DNA of 64,000 bases from Gelatoporia subvermispora B. Taxonomy: Eukaryota; Basidiomycota; Agaricomycetes; Polyporales; Gelatoporiaceae. Positions within the stretch are counted from its first letter, which is position 1. Every line of letters begins with the position of its first letter. The stretch is taken from the NCBI GenBank assembly GCA_000320605.2, contig KB445792.1, positions 2,628,717 to 2,692,716 on the forward strand. The letters are read 5' to 3'. Below are positions 1-10,018 of the stretch, piece by piece. Both the position numbers and the translations under genes were made by a program. The notes beneath the pieces were generated by a model. It was given only the letters and a program-made list of their open reading frames with translations. It did no database searches and was not told where the DNA came from.

Positions 1-275
1 GCCACCGCGATCGCCATTTCGCCCTCGGTGACAGTGTCCATCGGGCTACTGAAGAAAGGCGTCTTGACGACAACATTCCTCGTCACGCGGGTCTCCGTAG
101 AGACCTCCTGGGCAGCGAAGTCAATCTTGCCAGGGAGGACGAGGAGGTCGTTGTAGGTAAGCCCGCCGTGCACCTGTGAGTTCATGAGCTCCGCGACGGA
201 GAGCCCGTCCGCCCGCTCATACGTCGCGAGGTGCTCCACGGCGGTCGAGGGGTCGAGGAATGCGGACGTGGCCAT
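1..275 (-). CDS. IMP dehydrogenase, N-terminal part (runs off the left edge)
   Basis: Inosine-5'-monophosphate dehydrogenase oxidises IMP to XMP with NAD+, the committed cytosolic step of guanine nucleotide synthesis. Reading leftward from the ATG at 275 the frame stays open to the window edge. It encodes about 91 residues with the family N-terminus: [11 protein letters not shown], then [16 protein letters not shown], then [13 protein letters not shown], which is the start of the TIM barrel. The catalytic Cys loop and the CBS domains would lie beyond the edge. No intron is visible in this part. The ATG is chosen because the DGLS/ELMNS block begins about 20 residues after it, as in fungal IMPDHs. 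The family call is very safe; whether the gene is complete cannot be judged. Confidence 0.93.
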   Translation of the reverse strand, partial: MATSAFLDPSTAVEHLATYERADGLSVAELMNSQVHGGLTYNDLLVLPGKIDFAAQEVSTETRVTRNVVVKTPFFSSPMDTVTEGEMAIAV

Positions 276-1000
276 CGTCGTGGTGGGCAAGAGATTACCA
301 AAATTTTTCCTTCCTTAATCGCGCACATACATCCTCCCTTGGGCGCCTCTTTTAGAGCGGAGCGCCAAACTTACCACGTGGTCGTCGGATAATCATCGGC
401 GTCTATTTGGGCGTACCGCCTGCGTCATCTCTCCTCCAGCTTCCGGTGCGGTCATGAATTGAGCTGGCAATGCTTAGTGCCTTTCAGCGCACGGAATGAT
501 ATACTATCTGCTTAATTCCGCGTACTTTTTTTCATAGTGTATCAAGGATTTGACAAGACGTTGTGTTACTCGTCCAAGCGATGCCCCCCTCGGCTCGTCA
601 ACCGCGCGTTCCCTCCGGAAGGATCATCTGGACGAGATGGAGCGCGTGCTTACAACGACTGAAACCCCTGGTCACTCACCAGAGACCTGGCCTGTATCAC
701 CGCATCACAAAATGTTCATTTGAACCTGTCTGGTGTCAGCTGGGTTCTCGTTATGTGTCAGCCACTCATCAATCACCGGTTTCGCGACAAAGGAAATACT
801 GTCCCTGTGTTCGAAAGAACAAGCCATCCATAACAATGCATTCTTGACGTGCCCACCAAAGCCCGAGGCTGATGGGACAAGGTCATAAGGTATATTATCG
901 GTACACGTCTGTGTTGCTGAGACAGGTCATGCAACATAATTACATACACATACATAGTTATGCAGAGAACACGAGGCCTACACATGAACCCAAAGGACAA
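276..1000. other. Intergenic, IMPDH promoter side
   Basis: This stretch holds the upstream region of the leftward IMPDH gene and the 3' flank of the leftward dioxygenase gene. Short open frames are present but none resembles a known protein. No repeat or RNA gene was seen. Confidence 0.5.
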
Positions 1001-2311
1001 TCACGCCTTGACCTCATCAACAACCTTGCCAGCGGCCCGCTCGATAGACTTGTAGTCCTCAGTTCCGCCACTGGCCATCCAGGTCTCCTTGCCCTTGAAG
1101 TTCTTGGCACGGATGAACATGATTCGCCTGACCGCCCACTCTTTGGAAGTCACGCCGGTGTCCCAGTTCTTCTCGGGCGTTTTGGCAACCGCCTCAGCGA
1201 TCATTGGGCTGTCCTCGACTAAGGCACGGAGGGGTACGTTGTCTCCTGGCCGCATGAAGTAGCCGAGGGACCACCGCTCAAGAGGGAATTGCTCGCCCGG
1301 AGGAGGCCTGTGGACAACATGTCAGTTCATATCCGAAATTGCGAAACGCTCCGGATACTCACACAACCCGGTGCAAATTCGATCGAAGAATACCACCGCT
1401 CAAGAGGACCAGCGAGTCTCCGACATTGCAGATAGCGTGGCCAGGCAAGGGCTATGCAGTACGTCAGGCTCATCTAGTCGACTTGATGCATCATTTGCAC
1501 TCACTCTGATGTATTGCCACTTGCTGGTTCCAGGAGCAAGCACTTGCAGTCCACCGAGACGATTGTGCAGGAAAGTCTGGTCAAGCGCAAGGATTAGCGA
1601 AAGCACGTCACTCGGAGGATCGCCACTTACGAGTGAGCCATAATCGGTGTGTGCCGCCATCAGCGCCTTCTCCTCAGACCATCCTTCAGGCTGAGGTGGG
1701 GTCTTGATAACACGCGCATTGCATGTGCTGTTCTCCTCAAGCTTGTGTCGCTGGCTCAGAGCGCCCTTCGGCAGACCGAGCTTCACGCTCAGCGCATCGA
1801 GCAGAGCGTGGCTGACCTCGACGGACTTGCGCACGAACGGCTGGAGAGTTTTCTCCATACGTGCGTTGACAGTACGCGGGTATTCTGCGTACACCTTTTC
1901 GGGGTACGCGAGGATGTCGTCTTTGGCGATGTTCAGCATCTCGATGACGTCCAGCGTCCCCTTCTCGTCGATGACACACGCGCCGGCGGCCTTGTACCCG
2001 ACACCCTCATCGGTTTCGGCATACTTCATCTTCTCGGCCTCGGACAGGGCCATCGTCTCCAGGCCCAGGTCGAACATGCCGTCGACCTCCTCATCGGCAC
2101 CGTGGTTCTTCAAGCTGCGAGGCCTCGTGACCCAGTGTTCATATTCAAGGACATGCGGTACTTACTACCAGAAGCCGAGCTGGGTCGCAGCTGTCCAGAG
2201 CTTCTCAGCCTCTTCCTTGTCGCCAGCCTTGATAAGCTGGTAGTCCACCACCACCAGGGGGTGAGTCTCCATGTCCTCCGGGAACGGCGGGAAGTTCGTG
2301 CGGCCAGGCAT
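1001..2311 (-). CDS. 2-oxoglutarate/Fe(II) dioxygenase, isopenicillin-N-synthase-like (paralog A)
   Basis: This is a cytosolic non-heme iron oxygenase of the DIOX_N/2OG-FeII_Oxy family; the substrate is unknown. Five exons (2311-2166, 2114-1631, 1576-1505, 1451-1363, 1307-1001) sum to 1098 nt, or 365 aa. The N-terminal domain has PFPEDMETHPLVVVDY and GFWYLKNHG. The jelly-roll core shows the iron ligands HTD (AAHTDYGSL) and the distal His in NLHRVV, and the 2OG-binding RxS motif in ERWSLGYF. The second intron (1577-1630, 54 nt) is a multiple of three without stops, so the frame reads through it. A TATA box lies 95 bp upstream. It diverges from GH92-A. Paralogs B and C sit at 10.0-11.4 kb and 59.2-60.6 kb. 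This copy differs at the C-terminus, ending in a longer charged tail. Family is sure; the reaction is not inferable. Confidence 0.9.
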
Positions 2312-2405
2312 TATGTTCGTAAAATATGAACTAGGGATGAAGGTATCGAAGGAAGTCTTAAAGGGGGAGAAGGGCTTGTTGAGGGTTTTCCGTGCAGGAC
2401 TCGCA

Positions 2406-2415
2406 GCTTATATAG
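2406..2415 (-). promoter_or_regulatory. TATA box of dioxygenase A
   Basis: On the minus strand this reads CTATATAAG. It lies about 95 bp upstream of the ATG at 2311, a usual fungal distance once a short 5' UTR is allowed for. Confidence 0.5.
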
Positions 2416-3125
2416 GCGAGGTATTGTTGCGAGTTACGAGATCGTCGCCCGGCGAGGTTAGCGCCGCGTTTGGAGAAGATCATATCAATGATGTGTTTCC
2501 GAGCGGGTGTCAGCCGGCCGCACCTGGATAGAGCTAGAGTCAAAGCAGTGTTGGTATATACCGTCTATTTTGCAATGTAGGACGCTGGGAGAGATTCATG
2601 ATAATACAATAATATCTTCCTTGAATCTCCAGCTGCAAGTCAGACATTGTACAGAGAATCTATGATGTTCTGTTGGACAGATGATAGGCTACCGGTAGTC
2701 CGTTCACCACGCACATTGGCGGCAGGAAGCACCGATTCGTCATAGACACTGCACAGCATGGCTTACTCCACTGGAGACGATGATTGCGGTGCACCAGCTT
2801 GATGAATCTGTCAGTCGCAAAGCGGAATCCACAGAATGCCTAGTAACCGAGAGCAGGTGTAGTCAACTTCAGCGCCCCCAGACTCCTCAGAGCAAATATA
2901 CAGAGCGCCAGGTCAACGTCGTGCAATGATGGGATCACCGACGCGCAGCGTTCCAAGGGCGAGCGGACCCGACCCGAGTCGGACTGTCAGCAAGTACTTG
3001 AGCGCTCTTCACCTACACCTTTTCATCTGAAATTTGCCGTTCGTCTGTAGCCCGAAGTGAACCAAAAGAAATGCTGTATGGCTTCTGAATTCAGTCTCGC
3101 GATTTGAAGATGGAGAGAAGAGACA

Positions 3126-3146
3126 ACCCATGACCGCGGTCACATG
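3126..3146 (+). promoter_or_regulatory. Upstream motif shared by both GH92 genes (copy A, palindromic)
   Basis: A 21-bp block ending 150 bp before the GH92-A ATG matches 18 of 21 positions with 6554-6574, which lies 163 bp before the GH92-B ATG. In this copy the core TGACCGCGGTCA is a perfect 12-bp palindrome. Conservation at the same place in both promoters suggests a transcription-factor site, which is inference. Confidence 0.4.
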
Positions 3147-3296
3147 CTTCATTCCGCGCAAACTCGTGAACGTGGGCGGCGCCGCGGACAGGTCGCTTGC
3201 TCGACTCGGACTTCGACATCATGGGCCCTCCTTCTCTACCCCGCTCTTGTCTCTTACTCTGAACTGTATCATCGACCCAGAAGGGCGTCGCTCACG

Positions 3297-6200
3297 ATGG
3301 GAGGCATGATCTGGTCATTGTTGCTCTTCGCTGTTGTCCAAGCAGTCGCCAGTTCTACAGTACCCCCTGCTTTTGCGGAGCCTCCGAGCCCTGCTGTAGA
3401 CCGCGTCGACCCGTACGTCTTATCAGCCCAGCATTGAGCGAGACCTAATCGATGCATCGCTCTCTGTGACCCTCCTATGTTTCCAATAGCTTCATTGGCA
3501 ATGGAGGCGATTCGCCCAATGGCTCGGGTGGGATGATCCCGTCGACTGCCCCTCCATTTGGTATGACGAGATGGGTCGCGCAAACGCGTCAGAACTATGT
3601 CTCCGTGACGCCGTACAACTACACCGATACGAAGATACACGGATTTCAGGGCACTCATCAGCCTGCGATCTGGATGGGCGAAAGCGGGCAGGTCATCGTA
3701 GTCCCTGGCGCTGGGGTGGTACGGCCCCTCTTTGAGGACCGCGGAATGTCATTCAGTCATGAGCGTGAGGTCTCGACCGCGAGCTATTACAGCGTCGAGA
3801 TGGATGGGCTGGAAGGGGGAACGATCCTCGCAGAGCAGTCCGCCAGTGAGTCCGGTCAAGTCGCTGTAGACGGTAGCCATGTGTCTAAGTATCCCAGCCT
3901 CGCGTGTCGGTCACCTACGCTTCACGTTCACTGATACGAAGACACCTTGGGTTGTGTTGGAAGCGACGCGAGCCTCGGTGATGGGTTCCGCCGATCCCAC
4001 GAATGTGACCTATCCTCAAGGGTCCATCACCATCGACGTCGACCGTCATGAGATCACTGGCCGCAACCCCGAGAGACAAGACTTCATCATCGGACCCAAC
4101 CCCGCCACCGGGTGGGCCGGCTACTTCTGCGCACGCTTCGATGCGCCGTTCGAGCTTGGAGGGATTTCACAGACTGGGAACCTAGCGGAAGGGAACTTCT
4201 CGGCCGAGGGCGCGCTCCTGTCTGGGTTCGTGCGCTTTGCCGAGGGGACGAAACAGGTGAATGTGCGCGTTGGTGTGTCATTCATCTCTGTGGAACAGGC
4301 GAGGCGCAACCTGGATGCTGAGATTCCGGACGGTACTACACTCGAGCAGACAGCGCGTCAGACGCGGGAAGCCTGGGCGGAAAAGCTTGATCGTATTCAG
4401 CTCGAGGGTGCGACGGATGACGAAGAAGCCATGTTCTACACTGCGGTTTTCCATACTCTTCAGGTATGCAAGTATCTTGTTGGACGATCTGACTGGCTAA
4501 ACGCTTTCCAGTACCCGTATGAACAAGACGAAGATGGGCAGTATTATTCCGGGTACGATGATGCAGTACACGAAGGCAACTCTTACACAGGGTATTCGAT
4601 ATGGGTAAGTTCCACTCCATGTATATGTGCGCGGTATCATTGTAGCTCATATCATATTATACAGGATACCTTCCGCGCAGAATGGGCTTGGCAGATACTC
4701 CTCGCTCCAGAACGCATCCCTGGAATGGTGCGAAGTATGCTCCAGGATTACCAAGAGGTGAGGCCGGTGGCCTAGACTATTCCCCGTTGGTACTCAGCAT
4801 GCACCAGGGTGGATGGTTGCCCATGTGGAAGAACATTGTTGGTATGTGTCCGCACAACACCTCATAAAAAGGATTCTGAATAGATTACATGCGCAGAAAC
4901 GAACATTATGGTAAATGAATCTACTCGGACTCCACATGTGTGATGTCTCACGAGCGATAGGTTGCTACACATGCGGATTCACTCATAGCGGAGGCGGTAG
5001 TGAAGGGTTTCACTGGATTCGATGTCGATCTTGCCTATGAGGCGGTCTACAAGGATGCTACAGTTCCTCCTGTAGATGATTGGACAGTTGTGTAAGTTTT
5101 CTGTCTCAAATCGGCGCATTCGTAACACCGTAAGCTGATATGGCTATGTCAGGTACTACGATCGCGAAGAGGCAAGGATTTTCGGTTTTCGCAATACAAT
5201 TCGTTATGCTGACCATTGGCACTAGAATGTTGGATATGAGGTCCGCGCTGGCCTATCGTCTGTATACGAGGAACGTGGCTGGGTGGCCTCCGACATTCAT
5301 TCCGAAGCTGGTTCCCGCACCCTCGACTACTCCTGTGAGCGCGCAAATCATGCCTGGGTGTCTCTACTCTGTGCTAAATGAATTGTCTCAAGATGACGAC
5401 TATGCAGTCTCTGTCTTGGCTGCGGCGCTCAATAAGACAGACGATGCCAATTTCTTCCGCTCGCGTGCGATGATATCGCCTTTCACCATCTTCAACAATG
5501 ACACTGGTTTCATGGAGGCACGGAACGTCAGCGGAGCCTGGGCCGGACCGGATGCAGGTTGGACCGAGGGCGACAAGTGGGCGTATACGTTCGATGTCGT
5601 ACATGATGTGAACGGGCTTATCGAGAGGCGGGGAGGGAATGCCTCGTTTGTGCAATTCCTGGACGAGCATTTCGATGGCGGGCACAATGATCAGACCAAC
5701 GAGGCATGTGTGCTGTCTTATATTGATGCTAGTCGTGATCTAAACGAATCATTATCAGCCTTCCCACCATATACCTTATCTGTATTCTTTGGCCGGTGCT
5801 GCGTCGAAGACCCAGGAGCGTGTCCGAGAGATTGCTCAACAAAACTACAATTCATCTGTGAACGGGTTATCTGGTGTAAGTCTCGTCAACTTTCGAGTGG
5901 CAAGACAAATCATGAGAGTGGCTGGATAATTGCAGAACGAGGACTGCGGGCAGATGAGCGCTTGGTACATCTTCAGCGTTCTCGGCTTCTATCCGGTCGA
6001 CCCAGTCTCGAAGGAGTACGTAGTCGGCAGGTGAGTTGTTTACTGTGCCTTTCGCAACGCCAGCTTATATTTTAATATGCGCCTGTTCAGTCCGTTCTTC
6101 GATAAAGTCACAATCGATCTTCCTGGCGCGTCCAACCCTCTTGTTATTACGTCGAGTGGGGCACCTCAGGGAACATACATCAAGAGCCTGACAATCAATG

Positions 6201-6426
6201 GAAGCTCTGTCACGAGTCCTATAATTTCGCATGAGCAGATTGCCTCTGGAGGTGACATTACCTTCGAGATGAGTGCGGAGCCGCAGGAATGGGCATCGGC
6301 TACGCTGGTGAGTGGCTCTGCCACTGGAAGTGAAACATCATGTCGAGTTGATTCTCACCCTCAAGTCGGCAGCGGCAGAATGATGCAGCAGCAGATAGCC
6401 AGCAGTATGTACATATCGAATTGTAA
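3297..6426 (+). CDS. GH92 alpha-mannosidase, secreted (GH92-A)
   Basis: Family 92 enzymes are calcium-dependent exo-alpha-mannosidases that trim mannans and N-glycans; this one is likely extracellular. Fifteen exons sum to 2319 nt (772 aa): 3297-3412, 3490-3845, 3898-4463, 4512-4604, 4665-4757, 4808-4841, 4897-4910, 4961-5091, 5153-5171, 5226-5334, 5393-5703, 5759-5875, 5936-6030, 6091-6307, 6379-6426. A signal peptide (MGGMIWSLLLFAVVQAVASS) opens the protein. Family blocks are GTHQPAIWMGESG, DEDGQYYSGYDDAVHEGNSY, GGHNDQTNEPSHHIPYLYS and NEDCGQMSAWYIFSVLGFYP; the last two are the hallmark catalytic and metal-site regions. Exons of 14 and 19 nt are present. The introns after 5171 and 5703 use GC donors. 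The last intron has two acceptors 6 nt apart (6372 and 6378). A tandem paralog starts 312 bp downstream. Confidence 0.93.
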
Positions 6427-6553
6427 TTCTTGATCCCAATCGAAGCCATCCTTCTGCGATGTTCGGACTTTGGATGCAACATGTACCCTAACCTGCATGT
6501 CTCGACCAACTCCATACCCGTCCGTAGTAGGTCAAAGAAGCCAGGAAGAGATG

Positions 6554-6574
6554 ACCCATGACCACGACCACATG
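6554..6574 (+). promoter_or_regulatory. Upstream motif shared by both GH92 genes (copy B)
   Basis: This block matches 18 of 21 positions of 3126-3146 and ends 163 bp before the GH92-B ATG. The palindromic core is degenerate here (TGACCACGACCA). Confidence 0.35.
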
Positions 6575-6681
6575 GTTAGTTCGCTTCGAACTTGCGAAGC
6601 CGAACGGAGCGCGGGCACTTTCCTGGCTCTCCTCGGGCACCGATGATATTAGGTCCAGTCCTCTGTGTTGTGCCGGTGTCC

Positions 6682-6707
6682 TTCATAAAGGGCTTTCATA
6701 AAGGGCT
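6682..6707 (+). repeat. 13-bp perfect tandem duplication
   Basis: TTCATAAAGGGCT occurs twice head to tail (6682-6694 and 6695-6707), about 30-55 bp upstream of the GH92-B ATG. It doubles an ATAAAG, TATA-like sequence. Confidence 0.8.
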
Positions 6708-6737
6708 AGGTACCCCATGCCTACATAGTGTGTGACG

Positions 6738-9700
6738 ATGGTAGCCATTGCGTGTATACTGCTACTTTTCATTGCAGCTCGAACTCTCGGTTCTCAAGTA
6801 CCTCCTGCTTTCGCCGATCCACCTAGCCATGCCGTAGATCAAGTCAACCCGTAGGCGGCACTTCTGAGCTGGCTAAATTACATCCGACTGACGAAATACG
6901 CCCATGCTCTAGGTTCGTTGGTAATGGTGGCTACTCCGCCGATGATTCCGGTGGAATGATTCCTTCGACTGCACCGCCCTTCGGCATGACACGATGGGTT
7001 GCTCAAACCCGCCAGAACTACGTGTCTGTAACGCCATACAACTACAGCGACAACAGTATCCACGGGTTTCAGGGCACTCATCAGCCTGCGATTTGGATGG
7101 GTGAGAGTGGCCCAGTCATCGTTGTTCCTGGAGCGGGGGCGGTTCGAAGCGTATTCGAAGAGCGCGGCATGACCTTCAATCACGATCATGAGGTCTCGAC
7201 TCCGAGCTACTACAACGTTCAACTGGCAGCGAAAGAAGGCGGGAATATCCTTGCTGAGCAGTCTGCGAATAAGCGCTAGACACTGTAGACCATAGCGCTG
7301 GGACTCAAGGGATTCTAGGCTCACGAGTAGGGCAATTGCGCTTCACGTTCACTGAGACCAAGACACCATACGTGCTTGTGGAGGCCACACGAGGGTTCAT
7401 TGTTGGTACCGACGATCCGACCAACTTCACGTATCCGAAAGGCACGATCACCATAGATCCAGGGCGACAGGAGATTACTGGCAGTAATCCGGAGCGACAG
7501 GATTTCATCATAGGGCCTAATTCTGCTATTGGGTGGTCTGGATACTTCTGCGTACGATTCGATGCTCCGTTCCAAAGTTGGGGAACCGCGCAGAACGGCA
7601 CATTGTCGGATGGAAGTTCTTCGGGCGAAGGTTCACTCTTGTCGGGCTTTGCTAGATTCGCTTCAGACACGAAGCAAGTGAATGTGCGCGTCGGAGTATC
7701 ATTCATTTCGGTTGATCAAGCACGGAAGAATTTAGATAGCGAGATACCGGATGGCACCACTCTCGAGGAGACCGCCCGTAAGACTCGGTTGGCCTGGGCG
7801 GACAAGCTCGATCGCATTCAAATCGAAGGCGCGACTGATGATGAAGAAACGGTCTTCTATACGGCAGTTTTCCACAGTTTGCAGGTATGTGTGATGAATG
7901 TCGCTATCTGCAAAAGTAGCTGATATATCGGGATAGTACCCATATGAGCAAGATGAAGATGGACAATATTATTCGGGATATGATGACGCGGTGCACCAAG
8001 GCGACTCCTACACTGGATACTCCATATGGGTTCGTCGCGATAGCATCTGCCTCTGCGATTCATGTCAATTATCAACTTACCAATGTAGGACACCTTCCGT
8101 GCGGAATGGGCATGGCAAATCCTATTGGCCCCCGAGCGTATTCCTGGTATGGTGCGAAGCATGCTGCAGGACTATCAGGAGGTGAGCAGTTCAGTCATTT
8201 GATTTAACGCCCTTTACTTTTTCCATAGTAGGGAGGCTGGCTCCCGATGTGGAAGAACATCGTTGGTATGTTGACGACTCGTTCTACTCATTCTTGCTAG
8301 GGGAGCCCCTGACGTAGTCGTCCCGAAATGAAGAAACGAACACAATGGTGAGAATCATGAAGTGACTTCCAGAATACTCTAACGAATTCGTAGATTGGTA
8401 CACACGCGGATTCGCTGGTTGCGGAAGCAGTAGCCAAAGGATTCAAGGGCTTTGATGTCGACTTAGCATACGAGGCTGTTCATAAGGATGCAACTGTTCC
8501 GCCCTCGAATGACTGGACAACACAGTAAGCACCTGAGTCTACACTATGATTCTCATTCTGACAGGTTCTAGATACTATGATCGCGAGGAGGTAGAGAGTT
8601 GTCTTACCTCACGTCCTCTAACGTTCCTAACATGTGCTTGTATCTGTCAGGATGTGGGGTACGAAGTACGTGCGGGGCTTTCCTCTGTCTATGAGCAGCG
8701 GGGCTGGGTGGCCTCCGACATTCATTCTGAAGCAGGCTCCCGCACCCTCGATTACTCATGTGCGTCCCGTAGCCTATCAGTCTCCTTACTATCAATTTTC
8801 TCATTCCTCGTTCCGCAGACGATGATTTTGCTGTCTCCGTTCTCGCCACTATTCTGAACAAGACGGACGACGCCGATTTCTTCCGCACGCGATCCATGAC
8901 GGCACCGTTCACGATATTCAACAATGAAACTGGATTTATGGAAGCTCGCAACGTCAGTGGCGTCTGGGCCGGTCAGGACGCCGGCTGGACCGAAGGCGAC
9001 ATGTGGATCTATACCTTCGATGTAGTGCACGACGTCAATGGACTCATCGAAAGACGGGGCGGGAATGCCTCCTTCGTGAAATTCTTGGATGAGCACTTTA
9101 ACGGAGGCCATAATGACCAGACAAATGAGGCAAGAATGATAATTGTCACTCTCTGTCGGGTCAATCATATTTACCCATGCTCAACGTAGCCTTCACATCA
9201 CATTCCATACTTGTATTCCCTGGCTGGTGCTGCTTCAAAGACGCAGGAACGAGTGCGACAGATCGCCCAGGCGAATTACAATAATTCGATCAACGGGTTG
9301 TCAGGTGTAAGTTTCTTCCAAACTTCGAACACCCCCTGAGAGTTACCTTCCGCAGAACGAGGATTGCGGTCAAATGAGTGCATGGTATATCTTCAGCGCA
9401 CTCGGATTGTATCCAGTCAACCCTGTGTCAAAGGAATATGTAGTGGGCACGTAAGTCTCCCAAATGGTTGTGTTACACATTTCTCCGATCATCACGTCGT
9501 ATCCTGCACAGTCCGTTCTTCGACAAGGTTACGATAGATCTCCCGGGTGCAATGAAGCCTCTCGTCATCACGTCAAGTGGTGCACCACAGAAGGCCTACA
9601 TCAGGAGCATGACAATCGATGGAAGCCCTGTCTCGAGCCCTATTATCAGACATGAACAGATCGCATCTGGTGCAGAGATCGTATTCGAGATGAATACGGA

Positions 9701-9799
9701 CCCGCAGGAATGGGGTTCAGCGACCCTGGTGAGGTAATCGATATGTGAAATATGACATGAACTTAGCATTGCGTCCAACAGGTAACAACAGCAAAGTGA
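6738..9799 (+). CDS. GH92 alpha-mannosidase, secreted (GH92-B), with an AT..AG intron
   Basis: This is the tandem paralog of GH92-A with the same signal peptide layout and motifs (DEDGQYYSGYDDAVHQGDSY, GGHNDQTNEPSHHIPYLYS, NEDCGQMSAWYIFSALGLYP). Fifteen exons: 6738-6850, 6913-7268, 7319-7884, 7937-8029, 8089-8181, 8232-8265, 8334-8347, 8394-8524, 8572-8590, 8651-8759, 8819-9129, 9190-9306, 9356-9450, 9512-9728, 9782-9799. They sum to 2286 nt (761 aa). All thirteen internal exons have exactly the same length as in GH92-A. Oddity: the second intron (7269-7318) begins AT (ATAAGC), where GH92-A has GTGAGT. No nearby GT restores the frame, and retention gives a TAG after three codons. The copy is therefore either spliced unusually, freshly inactivated, or affected by a sequence error. 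The eleventh intron uses a GC donor, as in GH92-A. Confidence 0.9.
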
Positions 9800-10018
9800 C
9801 GTGAAACAATGGAAGCATTCTGCTATTACGATGGTCCTGCGCTGGGCACGAACTTGTCGCGATTTACGAATACGACGTCCGACCTCCACATATGCACGTG
9901 TTGTAGAAGAAATGATACATTCAAGTCCAATTATGTACATTTGAGCGGATCAAGCTGTATCTGCGTACACGAGAGATTAGCGTGATGCAAAGACTGATCC
10001 CATCGGCGCATCACGGAG

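Larger units (their letters stand above)
2312..3296. other. Divergent promoter region, dioxygenase A / GH92-A
   Basis: About 1 kb between two divergently transcribed genes. It contains the dioxygenase TATA box (2406-2415) and, at 3126-3146, an upstream motif shared with GH92-B. No gene is recognisable between them. Confidence 0.6.
6427..6737. other. Intergenic between the GH92 pair
   Basis: This is the 3' flank of GH92-A and promoter of GH92-B. It contains the shared upstream motif at 6554-6574 and a 13-bp tandem duplication at 6682-6707. No coding sequence is evident. Confidence 0.6.

Noticed and set aside
1649..2329. Plus-strand open frame of 226 codons over dioxygenase A
   Set aside because: The minus-strand gene has full catalytic motifs and correct splicing; the plus frame is a shadow.
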